Assembly: GCF_014306105.1 (NCBI RefSeq)
Contig: NZ_JACRVF010000004.1
Coordinates: forward strand, 124,001-188,000
Reading direction: 5' to 3'
DNA length: 64,000 nucleotides
From: Pontibacter cellulosilyticus
GTDB taxonomy: Bacteria > Bacteroidota > Bacteroidia > Cytophagales > Hymenobacteraceae
Part shown: positions 28,162-37,870 of the stretch, piece by piece
Layout of the letters: the number at the start of each line of letters is the position of its first letter
How positions within the stretch are numbered: the first letter of the stretch is position 1
Made by a program: the position numbers and the translations under genes
Notes under the pieces: generated by a model
Told to the model about the DNA's origin: nothing
Database searches by the model: none
Seen by the model: only the letters and a program-made list of their open reading frames with translations

Positions 28162-29157
28162 ATGACTGAAAAAGACATACACCACCTGCTCGGCAAGCTG
28201 CCACAGCTAAAGCAGGAAATACAAAAAGTAATTGTTGGTCAGGAAGAGGTACTCGACGAGGTGCTGATTACCATGATGGCTGGCGGACATGGTTTACTGG
28301 AGGGCGTACCGGGCCTTGCTAAAACTTTGCTAGTGCGCACCCTCAGTAACGCGATGGATCTGGGCTTCCGCAGGATACAGTTTACTCCAGACCTGATGCC
28401 AACCGACATACTGGGCACCGAGGTACTGGAAGAGGATCATGCCACAGGCAAACGCTTTTTCAAGTTTAACGAAGGGCCAATCTTCTCCAACATCGTGCTG
28501 GCCGACGAGATAAACCGTACACCACCCAAAACGCAGGCAGCGCTGCTGGAGGCCATGCAGGAGCACGAGGTAACCTATGCCGGTAAAACATACTTCCTGC
28601 CGAAACCCTTCTTTTTGCTTGCAACTCAAAACCCGATAGAACAGGCCGGAACGTACCCACTACCGGAAGCGCAGCTCGACCGTTTCCTGCTTTACATTAA
28701 AATAAAGTACCCAACCGAACAAGAGGAACTAAACATACTTTCCAGCACCACCGGCACGCGGCAGGCACAGGTGCAGCCTATACTTAGCGGCGAAGAAGTG
28801 ATGCTGCTGCGCCAGCTCGTGCGCGAAGTAAGCATCAGCGATGAGCTACTCAGCTTTGTAAATCAACTGGTACGCGCCACTCGGCCAGACAGTACAAGTA
28901 TAGAATTTGTGAAGAAGTACTGTCGCTGGGGAGCAGGTCCGAGAGCAGGGCAGGCACTTATACTTACCTCTAAAGCCAGAGCTTTGCTAAACGGCCGCTT
29001 TGCAGTAACTGCCGACGATATACAAACGATGGCTTACCCCGTGCTGCGCCACCGTGTGCTGGTAAACTTCGCGGCAGAAGCAGAGCGTGTAACTCCGGAT
29101 AAAGTAGTGGATGAGCTGCTGCAAAGTATAAAGTTGCCAAAGGCGGTACTAGTATAA
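28162..29157 (+). CDS. MoxR-family AAA+ ATPase
   Basis: A 331-residue AAA+ protein. Walker A is GVPGLAKT (48-55), Walker B is IVLADE (D115-E116) followed by INRTPPKTQAALLEAMQE, and the sensor 1 region is LATQNP. MoxR ATPases act as chaperone-like remodelers, usually with vWA-domain partners encoded next to them. Here the partners are the DUF58 and BatA-type proteins downstream. A palindromic element and two unrecognised genes separate it from DUF58. Confidence 0.95.
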   Translation: MTEKDIHHLLGKLPQLKQEIQKVIVGQEEVLDEVLITMMAGGHGLLEGVPGLAKTLLVRTLSNAMDLGFRRIQFTPDLMPTDILGTEVLEEDHATGKRFFKFNEGPIFSNIVLADEINRTPPKTQAALLEAMQEHEVTYAGKTYFLPKPFFLLATQNPIEQAGTYPLPEAQLDRFLLYIKIKYPTEQEELNILSSTTGTRQAQVQPILSGEEVMLLRQLVREVSISDELLSFVNQLVRATRPDSTSIEFVKKYCRWGAGPRAGQALILTSKARALLNGRFAVTADDIQTMAYPVLRHRVLVNFAAEAERVTPDKVVDELLQSIKLPKAVLV

Positions 29158-29159
29158 TG

Positions 29160-29265
29160 GCGCGAGCGTCCACGCTCGTGACTAACTATAGCAGGGGCCT
29201 CTGGCCCAAGTTTGTACAGCGGCCAGAGGCCGCACTATAGTAAACACGAGCGAAGACGCTCGCGC
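29160..29265. repeat. Nested palindromic element in the MoxR operon
   Basis: The outer arms 29160-29180 and 29245-29265 are inverted copies (19 of 21), each itself a small hairpin (CGAGCGT..ACGCTCG). Inside, 29185-29206 pairs with 29221-29241 (ACTATAG and GGCCTCTGGCC/GGCCAGAGGCC). The whole 106 bases can fold into a long branched cruciform. It starts three bases after the MoxR stop codon. Confidence 0.8.
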
Positions 29266-29291
29266 TATAAACTTTAAATAAAAAGAAACAG

Positions 29292-29831
29292 ATGGAAGAG
29301 CTAACAACTATAAAACTGACGGAGACGGGCACACAGCTCCTGAAGAAGATCGTGGGGGAAAGGATCTGTTACTTCTTTACCGATAGGATAAAAGTGGAAG
29401 CAACCGGCGACAAGGTGCTGTACTGGGCTCCTGAGTTTGCGCTTGGCCTTAAAACCAACCGCGGCGACCTGACCTTCATCAACATCAGCGCCGACTATAA
29501 ACTTACGCCCGGTTCGTCTACCACCTACTATGAGTTTGCCATTGAAGAAAGCAAGATGCCGCTCCGCTGCGAAAAACTGCTGCAGTCGGGGCAGTACTCG
29601 GAGATAAAGGTACTATCGTCGCAGGTGCTGATGCTGGAGGTGTACCAGGACTGGAACCAGGAGTTCGACGAAACCATCCACTACGACGCCGCAATAGTGC
29701 TCTACACCGACTCCCGAAAGTACATGCTGAAAGTGCGAGAAGAGCTGGTTGGTGGGGTGGATGTTATATTGGATGATGCGGCTATAGAAGCGGAGTTAGT
29801 GGATCTGAAGTTGAGGCAGAGTTTGGTGTAA
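29292..29831 (+). CDS. Unrecognised 179-residue soluble protein
   Basis: I do not recognise this gene. It begins MEELTTIKLTETGTQLLKK, has no signal peptide or membrane helix, and mixes beta strands (DKVLYWAPEFALGL; DLTFINISADYKL) with acidic stretches. The strands and charge suggest a compact cytoplasmic domain. It starts 26 bases after the palindromic element and ends 4 bases before the next gene. Its G+C content looks like that of the operon. A role with MoxR is possible only by position. Confidence 0.6.
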   Translation: MEELTTIKLTETGTQLLKKIVGERICYFFTDRIKVEATGDKVLYWAPEFALGLKTNRGDLTFINISADYKLTPGSSTTYYEFAIEESKMPLRCEKLLQSGQYSEIKVLSSQVLMLEVYQDWNQEFDETIHYDAAIVLYTDSRKYMLKVREELVGGVDVILDDAAIEAELVDLKLRQSLV

Positions 29832-29835
29832 ATTC

Positions 29836-30351
29836 ATGTTGATGAAGAAGCGAGGACTAAGAAAGTACTTTAGAAATTTAAAGCATCAGAAGTTGCCAGA
29901 AATCTTAGACTTTAGCGGTGCTGGACAATCTTGGTTTGACTTATATCATTTACACGTTGATGATCTAGGTTTAGGCAACAGGTCTTGGAAAGCGCGAAAG
30001 CAGCATTTAGATACCCTTTTTGAACTAGCTGAGTGTGTAAAGGGGAAACTGTTAGATTACCATAAAAACTACCAATTCTGGATTGAAGTTGATGAAAATG
30101 ATAGCAGAGAAGATGCTATTTATATCCACACTCCAAATCCAAATGAAGACAATTTCCCAATTACACTTGAGTTTGATGAAGGAATAGAAGTAAAAAACTT
30201 ACTGTTGCTTAACTATCTACAGGAAAAAGATTATTTAATGGGAATGAAGAAGTTGATTAATGCTGAAGGAAGGGCTTGCACAACCTACTTTCTTTATCAA
30301 GAAGGGCTTGGGACAAGAATAAATATCAAAAGTAATAGCGCAACCAATTAA
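29836..30351 (+). CDS. Unrecognised 171-residue protein, A+T-rich insert
   Basis: I do not recognise this gene. It encodes a soluble protein (basic start MLMKKRGLRKYFRNLKHQK, then aromatic and acidic segments such as FDLYHLHVDDLGLG and FWIEVDENDSRED). An alternative ATG lies two codons in. Its base composition is clearly A+T-richer than both neighbours, and I see no AAGTATA heptamer in it, although the flanking operon is full of them. This suggests later acquisition. The size and acidity recall immunity-type proteins, but no toxin is adjacent. Confidence 0.6.
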   Translation: MLMKKRGLRKYFRNLKHQKLPEILDFSGAGQSWFDLYHLHVDDLGLGNRSWKARKQHLDTLFELAECVKGKLLDYHKNYQFWIEVDENDSREDAIYIHTPNPNEDNFPITLEFDEGIEVKNLLLLNYLQEKDYLMGMKKLINAEGRACTTYFLYQEGLGTRINIKSNSATN

Positions 30352-30362
30352 AATTATCCACT

Positions 30363-31256
30363 TTGAGTACCCACAAATTCATAGACCCGAAGGTATTGGC
30401 TACCATAAAAGACCTGCCGCTGTTGGCTAAAACGGTGGTGGAGGGCTTTTTGGCGGGACAGAACCAGAGTTTGCGGCGTGGGGCGGGGCTGGAGTTTAGC
30501 CAATACCGCAGCTACCAGCCCGGCGACGACCTGCGGCAGCTCGACTGGAAGATGTTTGCCCGCTCCGATCGCTATTACATCCGCGAGGCCGAGGTAGACA
30601 CCAACATTACGGTGCGGTTTATACTGGATGGCAGCGCCTCAATGGCGCATGAGGATGTGAACGGCATCAGCAAGATGGATTATGCGCGGTTTCTGGTGGC
30701 TTCGCTGGCTTACCTGGCTACTACGCAGGGCGATGCGGTGGGGCTGTACGTGCTGCACGAGAACCAGCTCATCAACCTGACGCCGCGCTCCGACAACATG
30801 CACCTGCAGCGCTTCTGGCACCAGCTGGCCGAGGTAAAGCCGCAGGGTAAATTCCCGGGCATGGAAGTAGCCGCCAACCTGTTTGCCGACAGGCGACAGA
30901 AGGAGCTCACCGTTTTCCTGTCGGATTTGTATGAGCATGAAAGTGAGATAAAGGATTTGCTGTTTAAGCTGGGTGCGCAAGGCCACGAACTGTTACTGAT
31001 GCACCTGATGAGCCGCAACGAGCTGGACTTCAGCTACACCGGCACCCTCACCTTCGAGGACCTGGAAACCGGGCAAACGCTACAGGTCAGCAGCGCATCG
31101 CAAAGGCAGGCATACTTAGAAAAACAGCAGGAATGGCTACAGGAAACCGAAAAAGAGATGCGCAACCACCAGATCGCCTACAACCGCTTTGTAACCGACG
31201 AGCCGCTGGATAAGGCGCTGCGGACGTTCCTGCAAAAGCGGCTGCTTTACGGGTGA
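30363..31256 (+). CDS. DUF58 domain protein (vWA-like)
   Basis: A 297-residue protein with a TTG start. The DUF58 signature is YQPGDDLRQLDWKMFARSD (51-69) preceded by RRGAGLEFSQYR. A MIDAS-like DGSAS (89-93) introduces the von Willebrand A-type domain. There is no membrane segment. DUF58 proteins work with MoxR ATPases; the role in Bacteroidota is poorly defined. The gene starts 11 bases after the A+T-rich gene. Confidence 0.92.
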   Translation: MSTHKFIDPKVLATIKDLPLLAKTVVEGFLAGQNQSLRRGAGLEFSQYRSYQPGDDLRQLDWKMFARSDRYYIREAEVDTNITVRFILDGSASMAHEDVNGISKMDYARFLVASLAYLATTQGDAVGLYVLHENQLINLTPRSDNMHLQRFWHQLAEVKPQGKFPGMEVAANLFADRRQKELTVFLSDLYEHESEIKDLLFKLGAQGHELLLMHLMSRNELDFSYTGTLTFEDLETGQTLQVSSASQRQAYLEKQQEWLQETEKEMRNHQIAYNRFVTDEPLDKALRTFLQKRLLYG

Positions 31257-31340
31257 TTTTGAATTGCATAGTTATTAAATTGTTGATTGATGTCCCAGAA
31301 ACAAATGCCTATCACACCCCATCCAATAAAGCAAGCTATA

Positions 31341-31421
31341 CTGTCATCTCGACCTATGGGAGAGATCTGAAATTTTCATCATGAAGCGCTTCAGATTCCT
31401 CACTATCGTTCGAAATGACAG
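31341..31421. repeat. REP-like palindromic element, copy B
   Basis: An 81-base relative of copy A. CTGTCATCTCGA (31341-31352) is inverted as TCGAAATGACAG (31410-31421, one mismatch), and GAGAGATCTGAAAT after the left arm is identical to copy A. The centre differs. It lies between DUF58 and the BatA-type gene. Confidence 0.8.
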
Positions 31422-31468
31422 TAAAAATAACTTTCTAACCTACTAACTTTTTAATTTCTAATTTATAA

Positions 31469-32962
31469 TTGATTCTAACAGCACCATACTTACTCTTTGC
31501 AGCGTCGGCTATACTTATCCCGATTGCAATTCACCTGTGGAACAAGCGGCAGGGGAAGACGGTGAAGGTGGGTAGTTTGCGGTGGTTGGAGGCGTCAGCG
31601 AGTAACCGTTGGAGCAGTATAAAGCTAAACAATTTCTGGTTGCTGGCGCTGCGCTGCCTGATATTTATACTTCTGGCTGTAGCCCTGGCGCAACCAGTAT
31701 TGGAACACCAGGCACAGAAACAAAAAGGTGCAAAGGCCATAGTAGTTGGCGAAGAGTTGCTTTATACTTCAGCCTTGAAGCCTATCAAACCAACCATAGA
31801 TTCGTTGCTGCAGCGTGGCTATACGTTGCACAGGTACACGCCAAACTTGGAGCAGGTACAGCAGGAGGAGTGGCAGCAGATTAGCAACCGCACACAGGAT
31901 AGTATAGTAACGAGCAAGTATAACTACTGGAGCCTGTTGCCTGCCCTGGCTGAAAAGTATAAGTTGCCGCAGGATAGCGTCTGGCTATTCACCTCAGACC
32001 AGCAACAGTATTTTGAAGGCACCCGCCCGGAGACAATGCCGCAACACATCCGCTGGATTCCGGTTGCTACTGATAAAAGTATAAACTGGCTGCAAGCTGC
32101 CATCCAAACTACACCGGATAGCCTGCTGCTTATACTTGGCCATAGCTCCCGCGAGGGCACCACCTACAGCAAGTATAAAACTACCACATCAGCACAAAGT
32201 ATAAACCTGCCCGGCAACCAACAGTTGCAACTACGGCGTCAGCAGGACACGCTACAGGCTACCATCTCCGGGAACAGCAGCAATGTACAAGTACAGACCG
32301 AGCCGTTGCAAGTAGCCATACTTTCCGAGGAGGCACAGCAGGCAGAGGTACGTTATATAAAAGCAGCCATTCAGGCCATCAGCAGCTATACAGGTTTGCC
32401 TATTCAAGTTAAAGCTGATACAGCCAAGGCAGATTGGATCTTCTGGCTGCGTGACGAGCAAGTGCCGACAAGTATAAATCAGCAAATCAAAAAAGGAATG
32501 CAGGTGTGGGTGCAGCAGGGCCAGAATCCGCAACCTTTGAATACCAACTTAAAAGGCACAGGCGGCACCGCTATAAAGGTGCACCAGCTTAGCCAGCCGC
32601 AGCCACAGCAGCAAAACCTGGTATGGACAGCGGCAAACGCAGAGGCTCTGCTGTATTATCAAACTATTGGGCGAGGCAAGGTTTATACTTTCCGGAGCGC
32701 CTTTTCGCCGACCTGGAGCGAACTGGGACAGAGTGCGCAGTTGCCGGAGTTATTGCTGCCCTTGCTCCTGCCCCAACCGCAAGCAACCAATGACTACCGG
32801 GCCATAGACGAGCACCAGCTACTGCCGGTAAATCAGGTAAAAGCAGCATCGGCAAGCACAGACAAAACGACTCAAACACCGCTACTAAAGTGGTTTGTGC
32901 TGGCAGCTTTTGTGTTATTTTTGATAGAAAGGATCATCGCTAACAGGCGCAGTAAAGTATAA
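31469..32962 (+). CDS. BatA-domain membrane protein
   Basis: A 497-residue protein with a TTG start. The N-terminus LTAPYLLFAASAILIPIAIH, then LWNKRQGKTVKVGSLRWL and a second helix (LLALRCLIFILLAVALAQP), is the BatA/aerotolerance N-terminal signature. The middle is a large extracytoplasmic or vWA-like region rich in Gln, and a last membrane helix (about 475-492) precedes a basic tail. The gene is packed with AAGTATA/TATACTT (12 copies from 31,501 to its end). The next gene begins at the following base. Confidence 0.85.
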   Translation: MILTAPYLLFAASAILIPIAIHLWNKRQGKTVKVGSLRWLEASASNRWSSIKLNNFWLLALRCLIFILLAVALAQPVLEHQAQKQKGAKAIVVGEELLYTSALKPIKPTIDSLLQRGYTLHRYTPNLEQVQQEEWQQISNRTQDSIVTSKYNYWSLLPALAEKYKLPQDSVWLFTSDQQQYFEGTRPETMPQHIRWIPVATDKSINWLQAAIQTTPDSLLLILGHSSREGTTYSKYKTTTSAQSINLPGNQQLQLRRQQDTLQATISGNSSNVQVQTEPLQVAILSEEAQQAEVRYIKAAIQAISSYTGLPIQVKADTAKADWIFWLRDEQVPTSINQQIKKGMQVWVQQGQNPQPLNTNLKGTGGTAIKVHQLSQPQPQQQNLVWTAANAEALLYYQTIGRGKVYTFRSAFSPTWSELGQSAQLPELLLPLLLPQPQATNDYRAIDEHQLLPVNQVKAASASTDKTTQTPLLKWFVLAAFVLFLIERIIANRRSKV

Positions 32963-35122
32963 ATGGCCACACCAGAGAGCATCCATATCTTAAAGCGGAT
33001 TCGCAGGCAGTATGTGCAGGCGAAGCTGTGGCTGTATGTACTGCAGGCTTTGGCTGCTATACTTGTGGGGGTGGCTATACTTTGGCGCTGGAAGCTGGAG
33101 GCGCCTTTGCTGGCTGCTACGGCCGTGGCTGTACTTTTAGCGGCTATTTTATACTTTATACTTCGCTGGAGGTCTTTTTCAAAGGTCACGCTGCAGCACA
33201 TAGCACGGCACCTGAACCGGCAGTACCCGCAACTGGAAGACAGCACCGAACTGCTCCTGCACCAGCCCGGCAACCTACTGCAGAAGCTACAGCAACAACG
33301 GGTGTCAGCGGCTTTGCAGCAACTTCATCCGGAACGGCAAAAAACCTTTACCCTGCGCAGCACCGCTACTTATACTTTCCTGGGGCTGGCGCTGCTGTTT
33401 TCTGTTAGCATTTTATACTTGCCGGCGGCTCCGCTTAGCACAACTGAGCCCGAAAGTATAAAAGTGGAGTTTCCGGATGCGCCGGTTGCCGCTGCTGATA
33501 CGGCTGCCAAGATCGTGAAGATTGAAATTACTGTAAAGCCACCGACCTACACCGGCAAGGCCACTTACCGTGCCGAGAGCCCGAACCTGCGCGTAGAGGA
33601 GGGGGCCACTGTAACCTGGCGCGTCAGCACGAGCAAACCGGCACAACTGCAACTGGAGCTGAACGAACAGCAACCTGTCAGCTTTAAGAAACAAGGCAAC
33701 GGCTATACTTTATCGCGGAGCTTTACTACTGCCGGGCTTTACACCATCAACCTGAATGAGCAGAAGTCCGCTTTTTATACTTTAGAGATCATCCCCGATG
33801 AAGCACCAGTTATCCAAATTCAGAAGCCAGAACAGTATACGGAGGTGCTTTTCGGGGAGCCGCAGCGCGTAACGCTTCAGGCACAGCTGACGGATGATTA
33901 CGGAATCCGGGAGGCCAACATGATAGCCACTGTGGCAAAGGGAACCGGTGAGGCCGTGAAGTTTCGGGAGGAAAAGATCAAACTAAACCTGGGCGGCAAC
34001 GCCAAAAGCTATACGGTAAAACAGACGCTGGACCTGCAGAAACTGGGCATGACCTACGGCGATGAGCTATACTTCTACCTGCAGGCTTGGGATCGCCACC
34101 GTGGCTACACCCGCTCCGAAACCTACTTTGTGCAGATCGAGGACACCACCATTGTAGAGTCGAGTTTTGATATGGCGATGGGCGTGAACCCGGTGCCGGA
34201 ATATTTCCGCAGCCAGCGGCAGATCATTATCGATACCGAAAAGCTTCTGAAGGAGCAAAAAAGTATAAGCAGAGCAGAATTTGAGCAGCGTTCCAACAAC
34301 CTGGGTGTGGACCAGAAGCTGCTGCGCCTGCGTTACGGCAAGTTTTTGGGCGAGGAATTTGAAAGCGGAATCGGTCCGGGAGGCGGCATACCCGAAGGCG
34401 AAGAGCATTATGAAGGCGATGGCCACGACCACGAAGAGTTTGCCGACAAGAACAGCGCCGAAGCCCTGCTTGACCCTTACCTTCACAAACACGACCAGGA
34501 GGAGGCGGCAACATTTTTTGAACCTGTAGTTAAAGCTAAACTAAAAGGAGCCCTTGCTCAGATGTGGGAAGCCGAACTGCGTCTGCGCACGCACAAACCG
34601 AAAGAGGCCTTGCCCTACGAGTACAAAGCGTTGCGCATGCTAAAAGAGGTGCAGCAGTCGCAAAGGGCATACGTTGCCAAAACAGGTTTCGAAGCGCCGC
34701 CGCTTAAAGAACCGGAACTGCGCCTGACAGGAGAATTAAATAAGATCACAGCTCCATCAGAAAGTAGAACCATTAAGCAGGAAGCGCAACTGCCGAATAC
34801 ACGTGCTGCGCTGCAATGGCTGGCAAAGTATAAACAGAGCGGCAAGTATAAACAGGCAGATGCCGCCATTCTGGAGAAAGCAGGACAGGAGTTGGCACAT
34901 CAGTCGTTAAATAAGCCCGGTAGTAACTTAAAAGCTTTACAGGATTTAAGAACATTGATCTCGGAGATCCAACGTGGGGAGAAGCTGTGTAAATCGTGTA
35001 TGGTTTCTGTGGAGCGGGCTTGGGTTGACCTGTTGCCGCCGGCTGAGCAAACACCGCAGCCGCAGCAAGCAGTGAGAAGTCGGCTCTCACAGCAGTACCT
35101 TAAACAACTAAATCAAAAGTAG
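32963..35122 (+). CDS. DUF4175-like membrane protein
   Basis: A 719-residue protein with three membrane helices near the N-terminus (about 22-40, 45-66 and 133-152). They are followed by beta-sandwich domains (KIEITVKPPTYTGK; DEAPVIQIQKPEQY; DDYGIREANMI) and a long helical C-terminus. The pattern matches the DUF4175 proteins of MoxR/DUF58/BatA operons. A glycine/His/Glu/Asp-rich segment around residues 470-505 could bind metal. It starts one base after the BatA-type gene and ends 3 bases before the next gene. Function is unknown. Confidence 0.8.
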   Translation: MATPESIHILKRIRRQYVQAKLWLYVLQALAAILVGVAILWRWKLEAPLLAATAVAVLLAAILYFILRWRSFSKVTLQHIARHLNRQYPQLEDSTELLLHQPGNLLQKLQQQRVSAALQQLHPERQKTFTLRSTATYTFLGLALLFSVSILYLPAAPLSTTEPESIKVEFPDAPVAAADTAAKIVKIEITVKPPTYTGKATYRAESPNLRVEEGATVTWRVSTSKPAQLQLELNEQQPVSFKKQGNGYTLSRSFTTAGLYTINLNEQKSAFYTLEIIPDEAPVIQIQKPEQYTEVLFGEPQRVTLQAQLTDDYGIREANMIATVAKGTGEAVKFREEKIKLNLGGNAKSYTVKQTLDLQKLGMTYGDELYFYLQAWDRHRGYTRSETYFVQIEDTTIVESSFDMAMGVNPVPEYFRSQRQIIIDTEKLLKEQKSISRAEFEQRSNNLGVDQKLLRLRYGKFLGEEFESGIGPGGGIPEGEEHYEGDGHDHEEFADKNSAEALLDPYLHKHDQEEAATFFEPVVKAKLKGALAQMWEAELRLRTHKPKEALPYEYKALRMLKEVQQSQRAYVAKTGFEAPPLKEPELRLTGELNKITAPSESRTIKQEAQLPNTRAALQWLAKYKQSGKYKQADAAILEKAGQELAHQSLNKPGSNLKALQDLRTLISEIQRGEKLCKSCMVSVERAWVDLLPPAEQTPQPQQAVRSRLSQQYLKQLNQK

Positions 35123-35125
35123 AAC

Positions 35126-36928
35126 GTGTATACTTACCCGGCATATTTACCATGGCTCCTGGCTACAATTGTAGCGTTGGTACTTGTGTGGCTGGCATGG
35201 CGCAGGCCGAACCGGCAGCGGCTGGCGCTACGCATACTGGCCAGTGCCGTGGCAGGTATCAGCTTAACCTTACTCGTTTTTCCGCCAACTACACAGCAAG
35301 CCATTAACCCGAGTGCAGCTATACTTTTAACCGAAGGTTATAACCAGGACACACTTGAAGCTCTGCTACAGCAGCAGGAGGCAAAGCCTATAGTTTATAC
35401 TTTTGGAGCCGAGGCAGACAACGTAAGCACGCTAACCAGTCTTTATACTTTACGCCAGCAACAGCCAGGTCTGCAGAAGGTACATTTGCTAGGCTACGGA
35501 CTGGAGGAGCAGCAACTGAAAGCTTTAGAAGGTGTGCAACTAGTGCCACATTTATCAGAAACAACCGCTGGTATACGAGCTGTACAATGGCCGCAGGAGG
35601 TGAAATTAGGAGAGGCTGTAACTATAGCGGGCGAGTTTAAATATAAAACTCATAGCAAGCTGTACTTGCACGCAGCAGGTCAGCTCCGCGATTCTGCAGA
35701 GATTGGCACCAACAGTACTTATACTTTTAACCTGAACTATACACCGAAGCAAGCCGGCCGTTACGTTTATACTTTGCTGGCTAAAACTGAAGCACAAACA
35801 GACACATTGGGCCGGGTGCCGGTACAGGTAAATGAGCAACAACAACTGAGTATACTTTTAGTAGCCTCCGCGCCATCCTTTGAGTTCAAGTTCCTGAAAA
35901 ACCACTTAGGCGAACAACAGCATAAAGTCGCTTACCGCACCACCGTAAGCAAAAGCATCAGCCAGAGCGAATGGGTAAACATGACTAAAGTTGACCTTAG
36001 CCGCATTAATCCAAAACTGTTGCAGAACTTTGATGTGGTAATAACTGAGCCACAGGCGCTGCAAAGCATGAGTGCCGGCGAAAGAGCTACCCTGCAGCGC
36101 GCCGTTACCGAAGATGGCTTGGGTGTACTTACCATTGCCACAGCGCCAGCTGCCTCGAAAAGCACCAGCTTCTTCACCAGCTTCCAGAGCAAGCGCCTGT
36201 CGCAGCAGGATACCCGCAGCACCCGTGCCGGCTGGGAGGGTAGCGAGACAAATATAAATGCCGCACCCTATACATTGGTAAAGACAACTGCCGTAACAGG
36301 TTTGGTAACAGAACAGAGCAGTAATTTACTGGCAGGAGCAAAACGTGCAGGCTGGGGCAAAGTAGCCATGAGCTTTGTGCCGCAAACATTTCCGTGGCAG
36401 CTGGAGGGCAAAGACCAAGTATACGCCAGCTATTGGAGCACACTTTTATCAGCCATCACCAAAGAGCAGGTAAAGGAGAAGTTCTGGCAACTGGAACAGC
36501 CGCAGGTGCCGCAGCCGGATAAGCCAGTAATACTTTCATTTACAGATTATACTTTGGCAGCAGGTGCAACTACTCCTGCAGCAACTGTAACCAGCCTGGC
36601 ATACTCTGCAAGTATAAACCTGCCCCTAGCGCAGCACATTCATCAACTCTCAACCTATAACGGCACCTTCTGGCCACGCCGCAGCGGCTGGTACAAAGTG
36701 GAAACACCTAATGCAGCGCCATACTTTTTCTTCGTGCAGGAACCATCAGATTGGGAGCATGAAAGTATAGCCGCACGCAGAGCAGCTACAGAGGCTTTTG
36801 TAGCGCAGCAATCTGCTAGTTCTGCAGCTGATGCTATTGCCTATAAAGAAGAGCCTGTTTCGCTGATCTGGTTCTTTGTAGCGTTTGTACTAAGTAGTGG
36901 TTTTCTGTGGCTGGAGGAGAAGCTGTAG
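35126..36928 (+). CDS. Membrane protein of the MoxR/BatA operon, vWA- or amidotransferase-like
   Basis: A 600-residue protein with a GTG start. Two N-terminal membrane helices (about 7-25 and 35-53) are followed by a beta-rich region, an alpha/beta part with ILLVASAPSFEFKFLKNHL and VVITEPQAL (a Rossmann-like or glutamine-amidotransferase-like fold), and a final membrane helix (about 577-593) before a short EEKL end. Such proteins close MoxR/DUF58/BatA/DUF4175 operons in Bacteroidota. The gene contains 11 copies of the heptamer. No catalytic cysteine motif of true amidotransferases is seen. Confidence 0.7.
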   Translation: MYTYPAYLPWLLATIVALVLVWLAWRRPNRQRLALRILASAVAGISLTLLVFPPTTQQAINPSAAILLTEGYNQDTLEALLQQQEAKPIVYTFGAEADNVSTLTSLYTLRQQQPGLQKVHLLGYGLEEQQLKALEGVQLVPHLSETTAGIRAVQWPQEVKLGEAVTIAGEFKYKTHSKLYLHAAGQLRDSAEIGTNSTYTFNLNYTPKQAGRYVYTLLAKTEAQTDTLGRVPVQVNEQQQLSILLVASAPSFEFKFLKNHLGEQQHKVAYRTTVSKSISQSEWVNMTKVDLSRINPKLLQNFDVVITEPQALQSMSAGERATLQRAVTEDGLGVLTIATAPAASKSTSFFTSFQSKRLSQQDTRSTRAGWEGSETNINAAPYTLVKTTAVTGLVTEQSSNLLAGAKRAGWGKVAMSFVPQTFPWQLEGKDQVYASYWSTLLSAITKEQVKEKFWQLEQPQVPQPDKPVILSFTDYTLAAGATTPAATVTSLAYSASINLPLAQHIHQLSTYNGTFWPRRSGWYKVETPNAAPYFFFVQEPSDWEHESIAARRAATEAFVAQQSASSAADAIAYKEEPVSLIWFFVAFVLSSGFLWLEEKL

Positions 36929-36974
36929 CAGACAAACTTAGAGGCCTATAACGCACAACTCATTACGCGTGACC

Positions 36975-37796
36975 TTATACTGTTTTGGCCTGCCTCACTT
37001 TAGCAGCAAAGGTATCTAATAGTTGAATCAGGTCAGGGATGCATTCCAGGTTAAGGGTATGGCCAACGTTTGGCAGAATCTCCAGCTCTGCATTTGGCAG
37101 CGCCTGGTACATGGCTTTCCCCATCTCAACGGTACACAACGGATCTTCTTCACCCTGCACCACCAGCACCGGCACCTCTATCTTCTTCAGCTTCTCCAGG
37201 TAGTTGCCGCTTTCTTTGGTGGCCTGCGTCAGCATCAGGATATTCTCTGGCGTTGGGCTTTGGTTGGCTTTGGCATTTTTGAGATTTTCTATGGTGATGA
37301 TCGGGTTCAGGAAATAGCTTCGCCCCAGCACCGTTGGCAGCATCACATCCAACATCAGCGGGTAACCACCTGTTTTAAGCGCAGCTTCCCAGCTATAGCC
37401 GATGGCATCAAAATAAGCATCTTTGTACGGGAACGTAGATAGCAGTGCCCCGGCCTGTGCCAACTCCGGATAATTTACCAGAAAGCGTTGCGCCACTGCG
37501 CCACCATACGAAATACCCGCTACAATCGTCTCCGGTAAATTAAGTGCCTGCAGTAAATCAGCTACATCAGCGGCATGGCCCTCAAAACTTCTATGCTCCG
37601 GTGCTGCATCACTCTGCCCCTGAAACAGCAGGTCTATCAGCACCAGTTTATACTTCTTACTCAGCGCATGCACCAGTCCTGCCCAAGCCGCTGTAGACTG
37701 TGAAAGACCGTTTAGGAAAACAATGGCTTGTGAGGCATCGGGCTTGCCGTGCAGTTCATAGTATAGCTGGAGTCCGTCGGGTAAGGTATGCTTCAT
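36975..37796 (-). CDS. Alpha/beta hydrolase
   Basis: I start at the internal ATG (MKHTLPDGLQLYY, 273 residues); ten more residues are possible upstream. The nucleophile elbow is GISYGG, the acid is in GEEDPLC and the histidine in NVGHTLN, a complete triad. The cap region and length resemble carboxylesterases or acyl-hydrolases. No signal peptide is present. It stands alone, convergent with the MoxR operon. The substrate is unknown. Confidence 0.9.
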   Translation of the reverse strand: MKHTLPDGLQLYYELHGKPDASQAIVFLNGLSQSTAAWAGLVHALSKKYKLVLIDLLFQGQSDAAPEHRSFEGHAADVADLLQALNLPETIVAGISYGGAVAQRFLVNYPELAQAGALLSTFPYKDAYFDAIGYSWEAALKTGGYPLMLDVMLPTVLGRSYFLNPIITIENLKNAKANQSPTPENILMLTQATKESGNYLEKLKKIEVPVLVVQGEEDPLCTVEMGKAMYQALPNAELEILPNVGHTLNLECIPDLIQLLDTFAAKVRQAKTV

Positions 37797-37870
37797 AGTG
37801 GGTTGTTGTTTGTGAGTGACAGGCAAATCTAGAGGATTATTTGAAAAAGTGAAATCGGATGTAGCGTCAC

